Below are positions 34,659-44,000 of a stretch of 64,000 bases of DNA, in pieces. The stretch's first letter is position 1, and every line of letters starts with the position of its first letter. The stretch is from an uncultured Flavobacteriales bacterium (GTDB lineage: Bacteria > Bacteroidota > Bacteroidia > Flavobacteriales_G > Salibacteraceae). The notes under the pieces are model-generated. The model was not told the DNA's origin. It did no database searches and saw only the letters and a program-made list of their open reading frames with translations. Both the position numbers and the translations under genes were made by a program. The stretch lies in assembly GCA_937121175.1 (NCBI GenBank), contig CAKZKD010000028.1, forward strand, positions 62,001-126,000, read 5' to 3'.

Positions 34659-35080
34659 ATTTTGTGTTCTTCATTGTATTGAGTTAGAGAGAACCAATTG
34701 CCCGAATCGTCCTTAAACATAGCTTCAATTCCGTAAAACTGTTCTTTCGGTTCTTTGGTAAATTCGACTCCTTTTCCTTTTAGCTCTTGATAGGTTGCGT
34801 AAACATCCATACACTCAAAAACACCAATTCCGAAAGTTCCTTTTCGAACCAAATCGGATAAGTTTTTAGCTACTTCGCTATTAAACATTCCGCCTTTGTT
34901 AATTGGCATTAATGTAAGTTCAAAATCCTGCTGGTCTTTCGGGGATACAGTCAACCAAAAGGCATCGTCACTAATCGGCACTTTCATTTTTTCGGTAAAG
35001 CCTAATTTGTTGACGTAAAAATCATGTGCACTTTCCTGGTCAAGCACATAAACACTTGCATGGGTTAATCGAGTTATCAT
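34655..35080 (-). CDS. VOC family (glyoxalase/bleomycin resistance fold) protein
   Basis: A 141-residue VOC protein starting at the ATG with AGGA just upstream. 'LTHASVYVLDQESAHDFYVNKLGFTEKMKVPI' and the closing 'FYGIEAMFKDDSGNWFSLTQY' are the two beta-alpha-beta-beta-beta half signatures; His8 and Glu in 'GIEAM' are candidate metal ligands. Substrate unknown. It lies downstream of AraC in the same run; AraC-VOC-DoxX-DUF1801 clusters recur in Flavobacteriia. Confidence 0.9.
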   Translation of the reverse strand: MITRLTHASVYVLDQESAHDFYVNKLGFTEKMKVPISDDAFWLTVSPKDQQDFELTLMPINKGGMFNSEVAKNLSDLVRKGTFGIGVFECMDVYATYQELKGKGVEFTKEPKEQFYGIEAMFKDDSGNWFSLTQYNEEHKI

Positions 35081-35136
35081 ATTCCTGTTTTTCACAAAAC
35101 AACGGAATATTGATCAGGAAAAGTTATCGAATGTTG

Positions 35137-35562
35137 CTAATTGTGTTTCTGGAAATTCTGTGAGAAACAACCTGGAATAAACGAAAAAGGAGTGTTTGCC
35201 TTATCTATTTCATTTTGCCGAAGCATTTTTAAATATTGGTTTGGGGTCATTTTTTCCTTTTTCTTAAACAAGGAAATAAATGAAGGCACACTTTCAAATC
35301 CAACATCGAAACAAACTTTTTGCACCAACTTGTACTGCTTTAAGGACTTTTTAGCCGCAGCCAAACGCACATCAATTAAGTACTGGTGCGGTGTTTTTCC
35401 AAACGATTTTTTAAACAATCGAGCAAAGTGAAATTTGGAAAAGTTTGCCTGTGCAGACATTATACCTAGGTCAATTTTTTCATGAAAATTTTCATCTATG
35501 TAAAGCTTTGCGTCAACAATACGCTTGTACCTATACATTTTTGGATGAATATCTTCACTCAT
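35137..35562 (-). CDS. Minimal AraC-type DNA-binding protein
   Basis: A 141-residue protein consisting almost only of the AraC double helix-turn-helix (about 10-115): 'FHEKIDLGIMSAQANFSKFHFARLFKKSFGKTPHQYL' and 'CFDVGFESVPSFISLFKKKEKMTPNQYLK'. No separate ligand-binding domain is present, so the signal must act another way or the protein acts constitutively. It begins 11 bases after the PLP enzyme stop and is probably cotranscribed with it and the downstream VOC, DoxX and DUF1801 genes. Confidence 0.9.
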   Translation of the reverse strand: MSEDIHPKMYRYKRIVDAKLYIDENFHEKIDLGIMSAQANFSKFHFARLFKKSFGKTPHQYLIDVRLAAAKKSLKQYKLVQKVCFDVGFESVPSFISLFKKKEKMTPNQYLKMLRQNEIDKANTPFSFIPGCFSQNFQKHN

Positions 35563-35573
35563 TTGTTACTGAA

Positions 35574-37451
35574 CTAACTTGAGGGTTTCCAATTATCCAT
35601 TTGACCTACAAAATCTGCAAATACTTGTTTGTGTTTTTCCAAGTCTAAATCTGGTGCCAGTGCTACACGAGCAATGTAATCCTTATCCGACTCTTTAGTT
35701 GTTCCCTGCGTTGATGTTGCAGGAATTGTCCAATAACAACCTTTTAATTGACCGTAACTCACGCAGTATTTGCTCTCGTTCGGAATTTCGGTAATCATAA
35801 GATTTATGAGTTTATGATTTAGCAGTCTTTTATACTCTTCTTTTTCTTCAGGGCTAGTTCCTTTTGTAGGTAAATCCAAAGAAAAAACCGATGGCGTAAA
35901 TCCTTGTTCGGCTAGCTCTTCAGAGACGAAATTGATTTTTGCATCAGGTAGTGTTTCTTCGATAAAATTTACAAATTCACGTGTGTTTTTATAAGCACCA
36001 GCTATGCGCTCAATCATCGAAGGCAGTTGCTCTGCCAAGAACTCGTATTGCAATGCGGTAGCTTCATTGTCGCACAATTCCAAGTGCAGTCCAATTTTGT
36101 CCATAAGCGAAGCTGCTTTATCATTGGCCACACAGTAGCCCGCTGTGCACTTACCTCCACTCGGAAATTTTGACCCACTGACATACGAAATAGCTCTGAT
36201 AGAAGATAGAATTTCACCTTCACCCAAAAAATGGACATTTGGACAAAACGTCTGATCTAAAATAAAAACAGGATCAATGGCCGCTGAACCATTTGCAGTT
36301 TTGCGTTCCTTTTCCAGGACAGACCTCAATTCATTCAAATCAGGAACTTCTACTCTTGGATTCGTTGGAATCTCAACGATAATGTAAGGGATAGCGTCCT
36401 GTTTAGCGACTTCGTCTAATACTCGGTCAATACTTCGAACCATATCGTTATCACCATCTACTGGCAAATCCAAAATCTCTACTTTATCGTTGCATGCCGC
36501 TACTCTTCTTGCTTGGTCGTTAGTTCCACCGTAACAGTTCGGAGGTACTATGAACTTAATATCCTTTCCAGCACAATTTTGGAGTGCATCGTCCACCAAT
36601 CCCATCATGATTGCATACTGAACCGATAATCCACTTGAACCAACATGAGCTTCGGTATTGGTTCCTGTGATTTTCTTAACCGCTGCCCTTACCGATGCTT
36701 TGTTTTGAGCAGTAGAAAAATCCTTCTTTTCACAATTTGCTCCGGTCAATTCCTGAAGTGCAACCAAACAATTTGAAGGCGTCATTGCAATAGTTTCTCG
36801 TCTTCTTACGTGTTGAATTTCTGAAACGAAATCTTCATTTTCACCGCCAAACACCAAAACAACACTTCCAATATCTCCATATTGATTGACTAGAAAATCT
36901 ACTTTTCCAGAATTCTTAATCTGGCCAAAATCAAAGCCAGCCAATTCACCTTCTTCGGCAACATAAACCACACTTGCACCAGTATCAGTAATCGAATTGT
37001 AGTTTTCTACTTTTTCCAATTCGAACGAATAACCGTAAACTGATTTCAATACCTTAGTATTGAATACTGATGGCAATTCATTACGATATGCGATTATCGT
37101 TTTCTTATTTGCAAGCAGGTTTTTGCGAAGAATTGCCTGTACAGGCATGGTGCTTGAAGAAAAACTAATTACGTTTTCCGAAAGCATATCATTTGCATTG
37201 GCGATGGACCATTCTAAGATACACGAAAGCGGGTGTCCCAGTCGAATGTAATCGAAGGCCGTAGGTAAATTATTTAATGCTTCAGTACTAAAATTGTTAG
37301 TCTCAACAAGTTTTTCAAACTGTGCAATGAAATCAGTTTTAGCCTGAGACTCATCGTAAATATCTAACCGGTGAGTGGTTAATTTCAACCAATCGTTCGG
37401 ACAGTTTTCTACTACTTTTTTTACGAATTCGAGTCCATTTTTATTCTCCAT
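35574..37451 (-). CDS. Long Cys/Met metabolism-type PLP-dependent enzyme
   Basis: A 625-residue protein from the ATG at 37451 (an upstream ATG adds 8 residues). The C-terminal ~400 residues match the cystathionine gamma-synthase/lyase fold, with PLP Lys near residue 428 in SGSKFPSGG, the 'TNPRVEVPDLNEL' loop and 'IEIPTNP'-type block. The N-terminal ~225 residues are an addition not found in ordinary 380-400-residue members; parts ('RLGHPLSCILEWSIANAN', 'SFSSSTMP') look like a second, degenerate copy of the PLP fold. Substrate is unknown; gamma-elimination or replacement on a sulfur or amino acid is likely. Lead gene of the AraC run. Confidence 0.8.
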   Translation of the reverse strand: MENKNGLEFVKKVVENCPNDWLKLTTHRLDIYDESQAKTDFIAQFEKLVETNNFSTEALNNLPTAFDYIRLGHPLSCILEWSIANANDMLSENVISFSSSTMPVQAILRKNLLANKKTIIAYRNELPSVFNTKVLKSVYGYSFELEKVENYNSITDTGASVVYVAEEGELAGFDFGQIKNSGKVDFLVNQYGDIGSVVLVFGGENEDFVSEIQHVRRRETIAMTPSNCLVALQELTGANCEKKDFSTAQNKASVRAAVKKITGTNTEAHVGSSGLSVQYAIMMGLVDDALQNCAGKDIKFIVPPNCYGGTNDQARRVAACNDKVEILDLPVDGDNDMVRSIDRVLDEVAKQDAIPYIIVEIPTNPRVEVPDLNELRSVLEKERKTANGSAAIDPVFILDQTFCPNVHFLGEGEILSSIRAISYVSGSKFPSGGKCTAGYCVANDKAASLMDKIGLHLELCDNEATALQYEFLAEQLPSMIERIAGAYKNTREFVNFIEETLPDAKINFVSEELAEQGFTPSVFSLDLPTKGTSPEEKEEYKRLLNHKLINLMITEIPNESKYCVSYGQLKGCYWTIPATSTQGTTKESDKDYIARVALAPDLDLEKHKQVFADFVGQMDNWKPSS

Positions 37452-37541
37452 AATCTTAACCTTAAGCGGAGTCAATATTAAAGATTTATTGGGTTTTGGC
37501 TGACTGGGAGAGTCGATCAGTTTAAACGAAATTCAAACATA

Positions 37542-37919
37542 TCAATACATCGTGTTTGGATTGGCTGAATGTGCTGGAATTTGCTGAATGGAATCCCAGT
37601 GTTCAACGATTTTTCCCTTAGCATCAAATCTAAAAAAGTCCATAGTGATGTACTCATCATTACCCGGCCAAGTTTGGTGCGTATGCAGCGCTACCAAATC
37701 ATCCTCAGCAATGCAACGCACAAATTCAATGGATTTTTGCGGATACTCTACTTGCATTCTTTCAAAGTATTTTATAAAACCTTCGGTTCCATCGGCAACA
37801 TCGGGGTTGTGTTGAATGTAATCTTCGCCAACGTATAGTTCTATTGCCATTCGTGGATTTCCTTCGTAGGCCATTTTGTAGAATGCGATTGCGTTTTCTT
37901 TGTTTTGGGAAAGGTTCAT
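37542..37919 (-). CDS. SnoaL/NTF2-like protein
   Basis: A 125-residue protein with the cone-shaped NTF2 fold pattern: 'AIAFYKMAYEGNPRMAIELYVGEDYIQHNPDVADGTEGFIKYFE' and 'DLVALHTHQTWPGNDEYITMDFFRFDAKGKIVEHWDSIQQIP'. The HNP and HWD blocks are shared with SnoaL-like polyketide cyclases and their many uncharacterised relatives. Substrate unknown. It follows the tRNA-Leu terminator. Confidence 0.88.
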   Translation of the reverse strand: MNLSQNKENAIAFYKMAYEGNPRMAIELYVGEDYIQHNPDVADGTEGFIKYFERMQVEYPQKSIEFVRCIAEDDLVALHTHQTWPGNDEYITMDFFRFDAKGKIVEHWDSIQQIPAHSANPNTMY

Positions 37920-37950
37920 AATTTAATACTTCCTTGATTTTCAAACATTA

Positions 37951-37976
37951 AAAAAGCCCTCTCAATTGAGAGGGCT
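37951..37976 (-). terminator. Terminator of the tRNA-Leu gene
   Basis: Positions 37955-37976 are a perfect 22-base palindrome (GCCCTCTCAA and its complement), preceded on the plus strand by AAAAA, which gives a stem and T run on the minus strand directly after the tRNA. Confidence 0.85.
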
Positions 37977-37980
37977 CCTG

Positions 37981-38063
37981 TACCGAAGGCGGGAATCGAA
38001 CCCGCACTCCCAGAAGGAACTGGATTTTGAATCCAGCGCGTCTACCAATTCCGCCACTTCGGC
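37981..38063 (-). tRNA. tRNA-Leu (anticodon CAA)
   Basis: An 83-base tRNA on the minus strand. The acceptor stem pairs GCCGAAG with CTTCGGT and the T-arm GGGTTCGATTCCC is present. The anticodon loop TTCAAAA sits between CTGGA and TCCAG, giving anticodon CAA (reads UUG). The long variable arm is typical of tRNA-Leu. CCA is not encoded. The discriminator is A. Confidence 0.95.
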
Positions 38064-38103
38064 ATTTCCATTCGAATTATATCGAACCTTGGTAACAAGG
38101 CTG

Positions 38104-38132
38104 CAAATTTACCCATTTCTCTTTGTCTGCAA
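38104..38132 (-). promoter_or_regulatory. Promoter of tRNA-Leu
   Basis: On the minus strand TTG, 18 bases, TAAATTTG (38104-38111) matches the TTG / TAnnTTTG consensus; the box ends 40 bases before the mature tRNA. Confidence 0.7.
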
Positions 38133-38236
38133 AGAATGGACGAAACTAAAATTGATTTTATTCTAATTTACTGAACGTCAACTACCGTACAAACATTCAA
38201 TCTTAAAATCTTGAACCTTGTGGCTAAATTCACGCC

Positions 38237-39244
38237 ATGAAAAATCTATTCTTTACGCTCACCCTAATTATTGTATGCCATTTCGCATTTGGCCAAAAAG
38301 CCTACGACAAAACCTACAAATTCCAGACAGAAAATACTAAAATGGTATCGATTTATGAACCAACAAATTATAAAAAAGGGACTCCCAATGCCGTAATGCT
38401 TGCCTTGCACCCATGGAATGTAAACCGTTGGAATTCTAAATCGTGGCGGGATACCTTGATTTCTTTTGCGGAAACAAACGGACTTATTCTTATTTGCCCT
38501 GACGGAGGAGCAGATGGACAAGTTGATGATCAAATAGATTTGGATTTCACTAATGCGATGTTAGATTCTGTTCAAAAATGGTACTCCGTAGATACCAATC
38601 GTATTTTTTGCATGGGATTCTCCTGGGGCGGAAAAACCACCTATACCTATGGACTGGGAAAACCGGAAACCTTTTGTGGCTATATTCCAATTGGTGCGGC
38701 AATTTCAGTACGTGAAGTTGCATTGGTAAAAGCTAATGCTGATAAAAAACCTATTTACATCGTACATGGCCAATCAGACGCGCTTCCTACACGCTTTACG
38801 CCACTAAAAAAAGCCATGGAAGATAATGGTGGCTATGTACATTCATTTGTTCATACATCGGGGCATACTATAGATTTCCCGAACAGAAACAACGAATTAA
38901 ACAAAGCATTCCAGTGGGTAGATTCTGTGTGCACAGCCTCGGTAAACCCTATTGACACAACAGGCAAGGACACCACGAACAATGACACCACAACTACGGG
39001 CATTCACTTAATAAAAAAGCAAGAAATGAAGTTCTACCCTGTTCCGGTAAGAGCTGGTGAAACAATAACTATTGAAACCTTAAATAAAGAATTCCAACAG
39101 TTCACGATTATCGATATTCAAGGAAAGGTTGTTTCTGAAGGAGAAGTTTCAAGTACCATTAAAGCTCCAGCCCAAAAGGGTAATTACGTAATCCTACTTT
39201 CCAATTCGTACGAAGAAATTAGGAGAAAAATTCTAGTTGAATAA
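38237..39244 (+). CDS. Secreted esterase (PHB depolymerase-like) with T9SS sorting domain
   Basis: A 335-residue protein with a signal peptide (1-19, HFAFGQ), an alpha/beta hydrolase domain (about 30-235) with nucleophile GFSWGG, Asp in HGQSDALPT and His in TSGHTID, a Thr/Asp linker (NPIDTTGKDTTNNDTTTT, about 240-260) and a C-terminal ~75-residue type A T9SS sorting domain (FYPVPVRAGETITIE to RRKILVE). The domain resembles feruloyl esterase or PHB-depolymerase-type carbohydrate esterase family 1, so it is probably secreted and released or anchored at the surface. Confidence 0.9.
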   Translation: MKNLFFTLTLIIVCHFAFGQKAYDKTYKFQTENTKMVSIYEPTNYKKGTPNAVMLALHPWNVNRWNSKSWRDTLISFAETNGLILICPDGGADGQVDDQIDLDFTNAMLDSVQKWYSVDTNRIFCMGFSWGGKTTYTYGLGKPETFCGYIPIGAAISVREVALVKANADKKPIYIVHGQSDALPTRFTPLKKAMEDNGGYVHSFVHTSGHTIDFPNRNNELNKAFQWVDSVCTASVNPIDTTGKDTTNNDTTTTGIHLIKKQEMKFYPVPVRAGETITIETLNKEFQQFTIIDIQGKVVSEGEVSSTIKAPAQKGNYVILLSNSYEEIRRKILVE

Positions 39245-39245
39245 A

Positions 39246-40505
39246 CTAGGTTTTTTGCTTTTTCTTCTTCGCTGCAGGAAATAGAACGTTATTCAGAATA
39301 AGTCTGTACCCAGGTGAATTTGGATGTAAATCTAAATCTGTTGGTGGATCACCTACAAAGTGTTGGTAATCCTCAGGGTCATGACCTCCATAGAATGTCC
39401 ACTGCCCTTTTCCGAATTTTCCATGAATATATTTTGCCGAGTTCAAGGATTTATTTTCTCCCATCACCAAAACCTCTGGCTTAATGAATCCTTTGTTAAA
39501 TGCAGTTGTTTGCCCCATAAATCCTTTCACCCTACTCACATGATTTTGGCACAACATCGTTGGAACTGGATCCCATTTTGCTGAGTATTCAAACAAAGTA
39601 AAATAATCAATGTTTTCTGGGGTTCTTGAATGTAATGGAGTTGCGTCAATATTTGAAAATTCATATTCCATTGGCCGTCTGCTAATTAAGAAATCTCTAA
39701 AAGCGAATGTCTTATCGTAATTCAGCTCGTTGTGCGCATTCTTGTCGGCAGGGTCACCATCGAACATAGATTCGCATATATCTACTTCTTCGGCGCTTAA
39801 GGCAATATCGTAGCTATCTGTCCCCGAACACATTGTAAACACAAACCCACCACCTGCAGTGTATTCCTTAATCTTTAAAGCCACACCTAATTTGAGCTCA
39901 CTTACCTTGCTAAAACCCAATCGTTCTGCAGTGGATTCAAACTCCTTTACTTGGGCTTGGTACCATGGTGCGTTTCTGTAATTGGCATAAAATCGACCGT
40001 ATTGTCCTGTAAAATCTTCATGATGCAAATGCAACCAATCGTATAAATGCAATTCGCCTCCAATAATTTCATCATCGTAGATAACCGTGTAAGGAATTTC
40101 GGCATAGGTCAGAACGAGCGTAACGGCATCATCCCAAGGTTGTTTTCCTTTTGGAGAATACACCGCAATTTTTGGCGCTTTTTCCAATTTAACTACTTCC
40201 ATGTTTACTTCTGGGTTGGCAATTTCTTGTTTAATGGAAGTTGCCTGCGCGTCTGCAATAGTTAGGTACGATACGCCACGGATAACCAACTCCGACTCTA
40301 TATCTTTAGAATAAGGCATCATGAAACTTCCTCCTCGGTAGTTTAAAAGCCACTCAACTGTAACATCGTGCTGTAACACCCAAAACGCCACACCGTACGA
40401 TTTCATGTGGTTCTTTTGGGTGTCGTCCATTGGAATTAGTAGTTTACTTGCAAATCCAGAAACGGACAATAAAATAAGAGTAATTGAAAATAATAATTTG
40501 GTCAT
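39246..40505 (-). CDS. Exported protein of the family mislabelled asparagine synthetase B
   Basis: With the ATG at 40505 it is 418 residues: signal peptide (1-19, VSGFAS) followed by 'LIPMDDTQKNHMKSYGVAFWVLQHDVTVEWLLNYRGGSFMM', a block I recognise from flavobacterial proteins commonly labelled asparagine synthetase B. It lacks the N-terminal Cys glutaminase and the ATP pyrophosphatase motif of real AsnB. The centre (PKIAVYSPKGKQPWDDAVT...HEDFTGQYGRF...GGGFVFTMCSGTDS) resembles a class I glutamine amidotransferase-like fold. A -7 box ends four bases before this ATG, supporting the start. Function unknown. Confidence 0.8.
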   Translation of the reverse strand: MTKLLFSITLILLSVSGFASKLLIPMDDTQKNHMKSYGVAFWVLQHDVTVEWLLNYRGGSFMMPYSKDIESELVIRGVSYLTIADAQATSIKQEIANPEVNMEVVKLEKAPKIAVYSPKGKQPWDDAVTLVLTYAEIPYTVIYDDEIIGGELHLYDWLHLHHEDFTGQYGRFYANYRNAPWYQAQVKEFESTAERLGFSKVSELKLGVALKIKEYTAGGGFVFTMCSGTDSYDIALSAEEVDICESMFDGDPADKNAHNELNYDKTFAFRDFLISRRPMEYEFSNIDATPLHSRTPENIDYFTLFEYSAKWDPVPTMLCQNHVSRVKGFMGQTTAFNKGFIKPEVLVMGENKSLNSAKYIHGKFGKGQWTFYGGHDPEDYQHFVGDPPTDLDLHPNSPGYRLILNNVLFPAAKKKKQKT

Positions 40506-40509
40506 GACA

Positions 40510-40517
40510 CAAATGTA
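40510..40517 (-). promoter_or_regulatory. -7 box placed for a leaderless mRNA
   Basis: TACATTTG on the minus strand ends four bases before the ATG at 40505 of the exported protein gene. The upstream in-frame start at 40589 would lie before this box and is unlikely. Confidence 0.55.
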
Positions 40518-40561
40518 GGGGTTCGTTATTGTAGATGGTTTTAAAAAGCTGTTAATAGACT

Positions 40562-40569
40562 TACTTTTG
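40562..40569 (+). promoter_or_regulatory. -7 box of the small lipoprotein gene
   Basis: TACTTTTG ends 14 bases before the ATG at 40584. No TTG at -33 distance. Confidence 0.5.
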
Positions 40570-40583
40570 AAAAAAATAAAATA

Positions 40584-41018
40584 ATGCAAAAAGTAATATT
40601 GAATTTAATTGCAGCTTTAATGATAATGGGCTGTAGTTCTGAAACTGAAAATTCAAAAACCAAACAGGAAACAGAATCAAACGAAATCGTAAAAATGAAA
40701 GCCAATGCGGAAACGGCTGAAGGAATGCTAATGATACAACATATGGTAAATTCATTTAACGAAATGCAAGAAGAAAACAAAAATTACGCTGTATTGTTGG
40801 GTGAACTTTCGTACCAATGCGATTACATTATTAAAAATTGTAATATGAAAGGACCGGACCACGACTCTTTGCACACGTTACTTGAGCCGATTCTAGGTTC
40901 TATTCAGCAAGCGAAAAATGCCGAATCTAACGAGGCAATTGAAATTGAACTTAAATCAATAGTTAAGAATACTGAATTGTTCTTTGAGCGATTTGAGACA
41001 AACATAGAAGACGTTTAG
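40584..41018 (+). CDS. Small helical lipoprotein
   Basis: A 144-residue protein with a lipoprotein signal peptide (LIAALMIMGC, lipobox Cys about 17) and a highly charged, predicted all-helical mature part (about 25-144) rich in Glu, Asn and Met. No family recognised. It is divergent from the exported protein at 40505 and convergent with the large secreted protein, 11 bases apart. Confidence 0.7.
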   Translation: MQKVILNLIAALMIMGCSSETENSKTKQETESNEIVKMKANAETAEGMLMIQHMVNSFNEMQEENKNYAVLLGELSYQCDYIIKNCNMKGPDHDSLHTLLEPILGSIQQAKNAESNEAIEIELKSIVKNTELFFERFETNIEDV

Positions 41019-41029
41019 ATTAAATTTAT

Positions 41030-44000
41030 TTAGTTTTTTATCACACTAAACCTGGTATTGTCTTTTTCGCCAGTTATAACTTCAATTACATAATTTCCTG
41101 TTGCCCCAACTACCTTAAAATTTACTTCATCTGTTTGTTCAAATGTTTCAGTTGAAACTAATCTTCCGCTTGCGTCCAATTGAATTATTTTAATCCTGGA
41201 GCGAGGTTCCTCTAATCTTAATGTTACATAGCCATCCGTCGGATTAGGGAAAAGAACCATTCCGTTGTTAATTGAATTTAAACCTATTCCAAGACCTTTT
41301 ATTTCAAAACAGTCAGAGGTGTCAATGCAATTCATTGAATCAACTTTTACTGCGTATCTACCATTTTTTATTGCCGTAAAAGACTTGTTTGTGCTGCCAA
41401 GAATTACAGAATAATCGTCGTCGCAATCCAGCCATTGATAATTCGCCATAAGTTGATTAGAAATTAAGTTTATACCGTTTTGCGTAACAGATTTATCTAC
41501 ATTATTAATCTTAAGCGCAAGAGTAACGGTTGAATCACATCCTTTTGAGTTTGTTAAGATTACGGTAGATGTATCGCCGCTCAGAAAATATGTCTGGTTG
41601 TTTATCCAAGTATAGGAGGAACAAGCTGTAATAGAATCGACAAAATGATTAGTATTTATACTTAAATCGAGATGAACAATTGAGTCACAACCTAGTTGAT
41701 TGGTAAAAAATGCCTTAGCAGTATCGTTTGATGATGAATAGGTCACTCCATTTATCCATTTAAATGGAGTACAAGACTTCACAGTATCAGTCCACTCATC
41801 TGTTCGGATACTTAGGTTCAATGTAATTACAGAATCGCAACCTTCAGCGTTGAGCGTGGTGTACGTTGCGGAATTATTACTTGAGAAGTAGGTATTACCG
41901 TCTAACCAAACCAAAGAGTCGCAGCTTGAACGTAAATCAGTAACTTGTGTATCTTTTAGAATGGTAAGTGAAGTTGAAATTATGCTATCTACTGTTTTTG
42001 AGACAGTTATAGTGTCTATAAATATTCCAGAAGCAAATTGATAACTACCATTTAAAAAAATACTATCCTTTTTGCACGCAATAAGATTCACTGTATTCCT
42101 TAGGTATTGCCCAACAATAGCATTAGTGTCAAGTGATTGAATAAAAAACTGTTGCGCGTTTTGGATAGCACAAGTAGTCGAAAAATTGAATTTACCACCA
42201 TTGTAATTATCCGGCCTACAGGAATTTGACCAATTATTTAGATGCTCATTTTCACCTCGTATAAAGAGCCTTGAATTATTTGGGTTTTTAAAAGGAATTC
42301 CGAAATGCGGTTTTAGTTTTAGAGAAGTCAGAGAGCTGAAATTGCGGATTCCATAATTATTTAAAATCCAATAAGCGTTTGAATGCGGATTTGAATTTGG
42401 CAGGCTATCTGGTGCAATGTCAATTCTTGTAACAACTACTTCTTTTCCAGGAGTTGTTGCTCCAAAACGAATTTCGGTTCCTGTATTTGGAAGTACGTAA
42501 TTATTACTTGATGATATAATTATCCGGTCACTACTTCCACCGCCCACGGGAGCAGTCGAAATCACTTTTTTTGCCGAGCCCGATAAACTTGCATGATTGA
42601 TTGATACTTTGTCAGTAATTTGAGAATTTCCCATTTCGTTAAATTGGTAATAGGCGATTAGCCCGTTAGTATTTGATTGATTTCCTGTACGCGTTAAGTG
42701 CCTAGTCTCTCTAATTTCTTCCTGAGACAGTGCCCTGTCCCATAAACAAACCTCATCTATTAAACCATTAAAATTCCGACTGCTCCAACCTTTATAGCTC
42801 CCAACTTTCAACGATGAAATATCAACCTTCGATAAGGTTCTGTTATGCCTTGAAGCAACTCCATTTACGTAAATAGTAATTCCAGTAGGAGTAGCCACAA
42901 TTGCTACATGCGACCATTCCATTGAATCAACACTTAGTCCACTTGACCACGACCATTGACCACCTTTCCAATGATAGCCCAATTGTAAATTTGGCTGTCT
43001 ACTGGAATGATAAAAATTTAACCCTGCAGCATCATTATCGTTCATTAATATAGCAGATAAGTTTTTTTGCAACGATCGAGGCATAATCCAAGCTGACATA
43101 GTGAAACTATCAACTTGATTAGCATTTAAATCTGGAATACTAGCATAACTAGAGTTTGTGTTACAATCTAGGGCATAGCCTGGAACAGTATCAGGTTCAC
43201 AAAGGTTTAATACTGTAACCATGTTATTAATTGTCTTATTGCTTTTTTTATTGTTACCATCTGTTATTTCAAGGGTCACATCATAACTACCAGATTTCCC
43301 AAAAATAACTTTTGGGTTCCTAACATTACTGTCACTTATGTAATCTGGCAGTGGGGAGAATGACCATTTCCATGAAGCACCCTGATGTTTTAGGATGGAA
43401 TAGCAGTCAAAAAATGCTGTATCTCTTGAGCAATATAATGAATCGGCATAGGTTATAGGTTGAGCTACCGGCGCAAATGAAGTGTCTTTCATTTTACGCG
43501 CCCAAATTCCACGGCCTTTTGATGCTAGTCGTAGTTCTCCTTCTTTATAAAATGGATTAATTTGAAGGGTTTTTGCTACCAAAGGAAGTCCAAATGAATA
43601 GTTTATCCAATTGTTGGTGCTTTTGTTCCAATGAAAAACTCCATTCCGAGTGGTGAGGTACACCATATCATTATTCCCGCTCTGATAATAAATATCACTA
43701 ACGCTCTCGGTCGCAATGACACTAGTTGTTTTATTTACCCATGACGTTCCACCATTTCCACTATAAAACACTTTGCTACCCGTGGTCCCTCTAGGAATAC
43801 AAATCCAAACCTTATCTGCGTTGTCTGGTTGAATTGAAAGCCTGATTCGTCTATTGTTACCACTAGGTGTAGCTGATTTAGTCCAGGTTTTTCCTGCATT
43901 GCTGGATTTCCATAGTTCGCATGGATCCAGATACCCCCCATTAGCGTTATAAACCGCATAAATAACATTTGGGTTACTTCTTGAAATTTCCATTTCGTAA

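Noticed and set aside
37966-38166. A 66-codon plus-strand ORF with RRRESNPHSQ
   Set aside because: It is read through the antisense of tRNA-Leu; such peptides are a known false product of tRNA genes.
39246-40505. Naming this gene asparagine synthetase B
   Set aside because: No glutaminase Cys2 or ATP pyrophosphatase motif; exported protein.
41500-41970. A DNA tandem repeat in the large secreted protein gene
   Set aside because: The three units are similar only as protein (about 46 residues); the DNA has diverged too far for a sequence repeat call.
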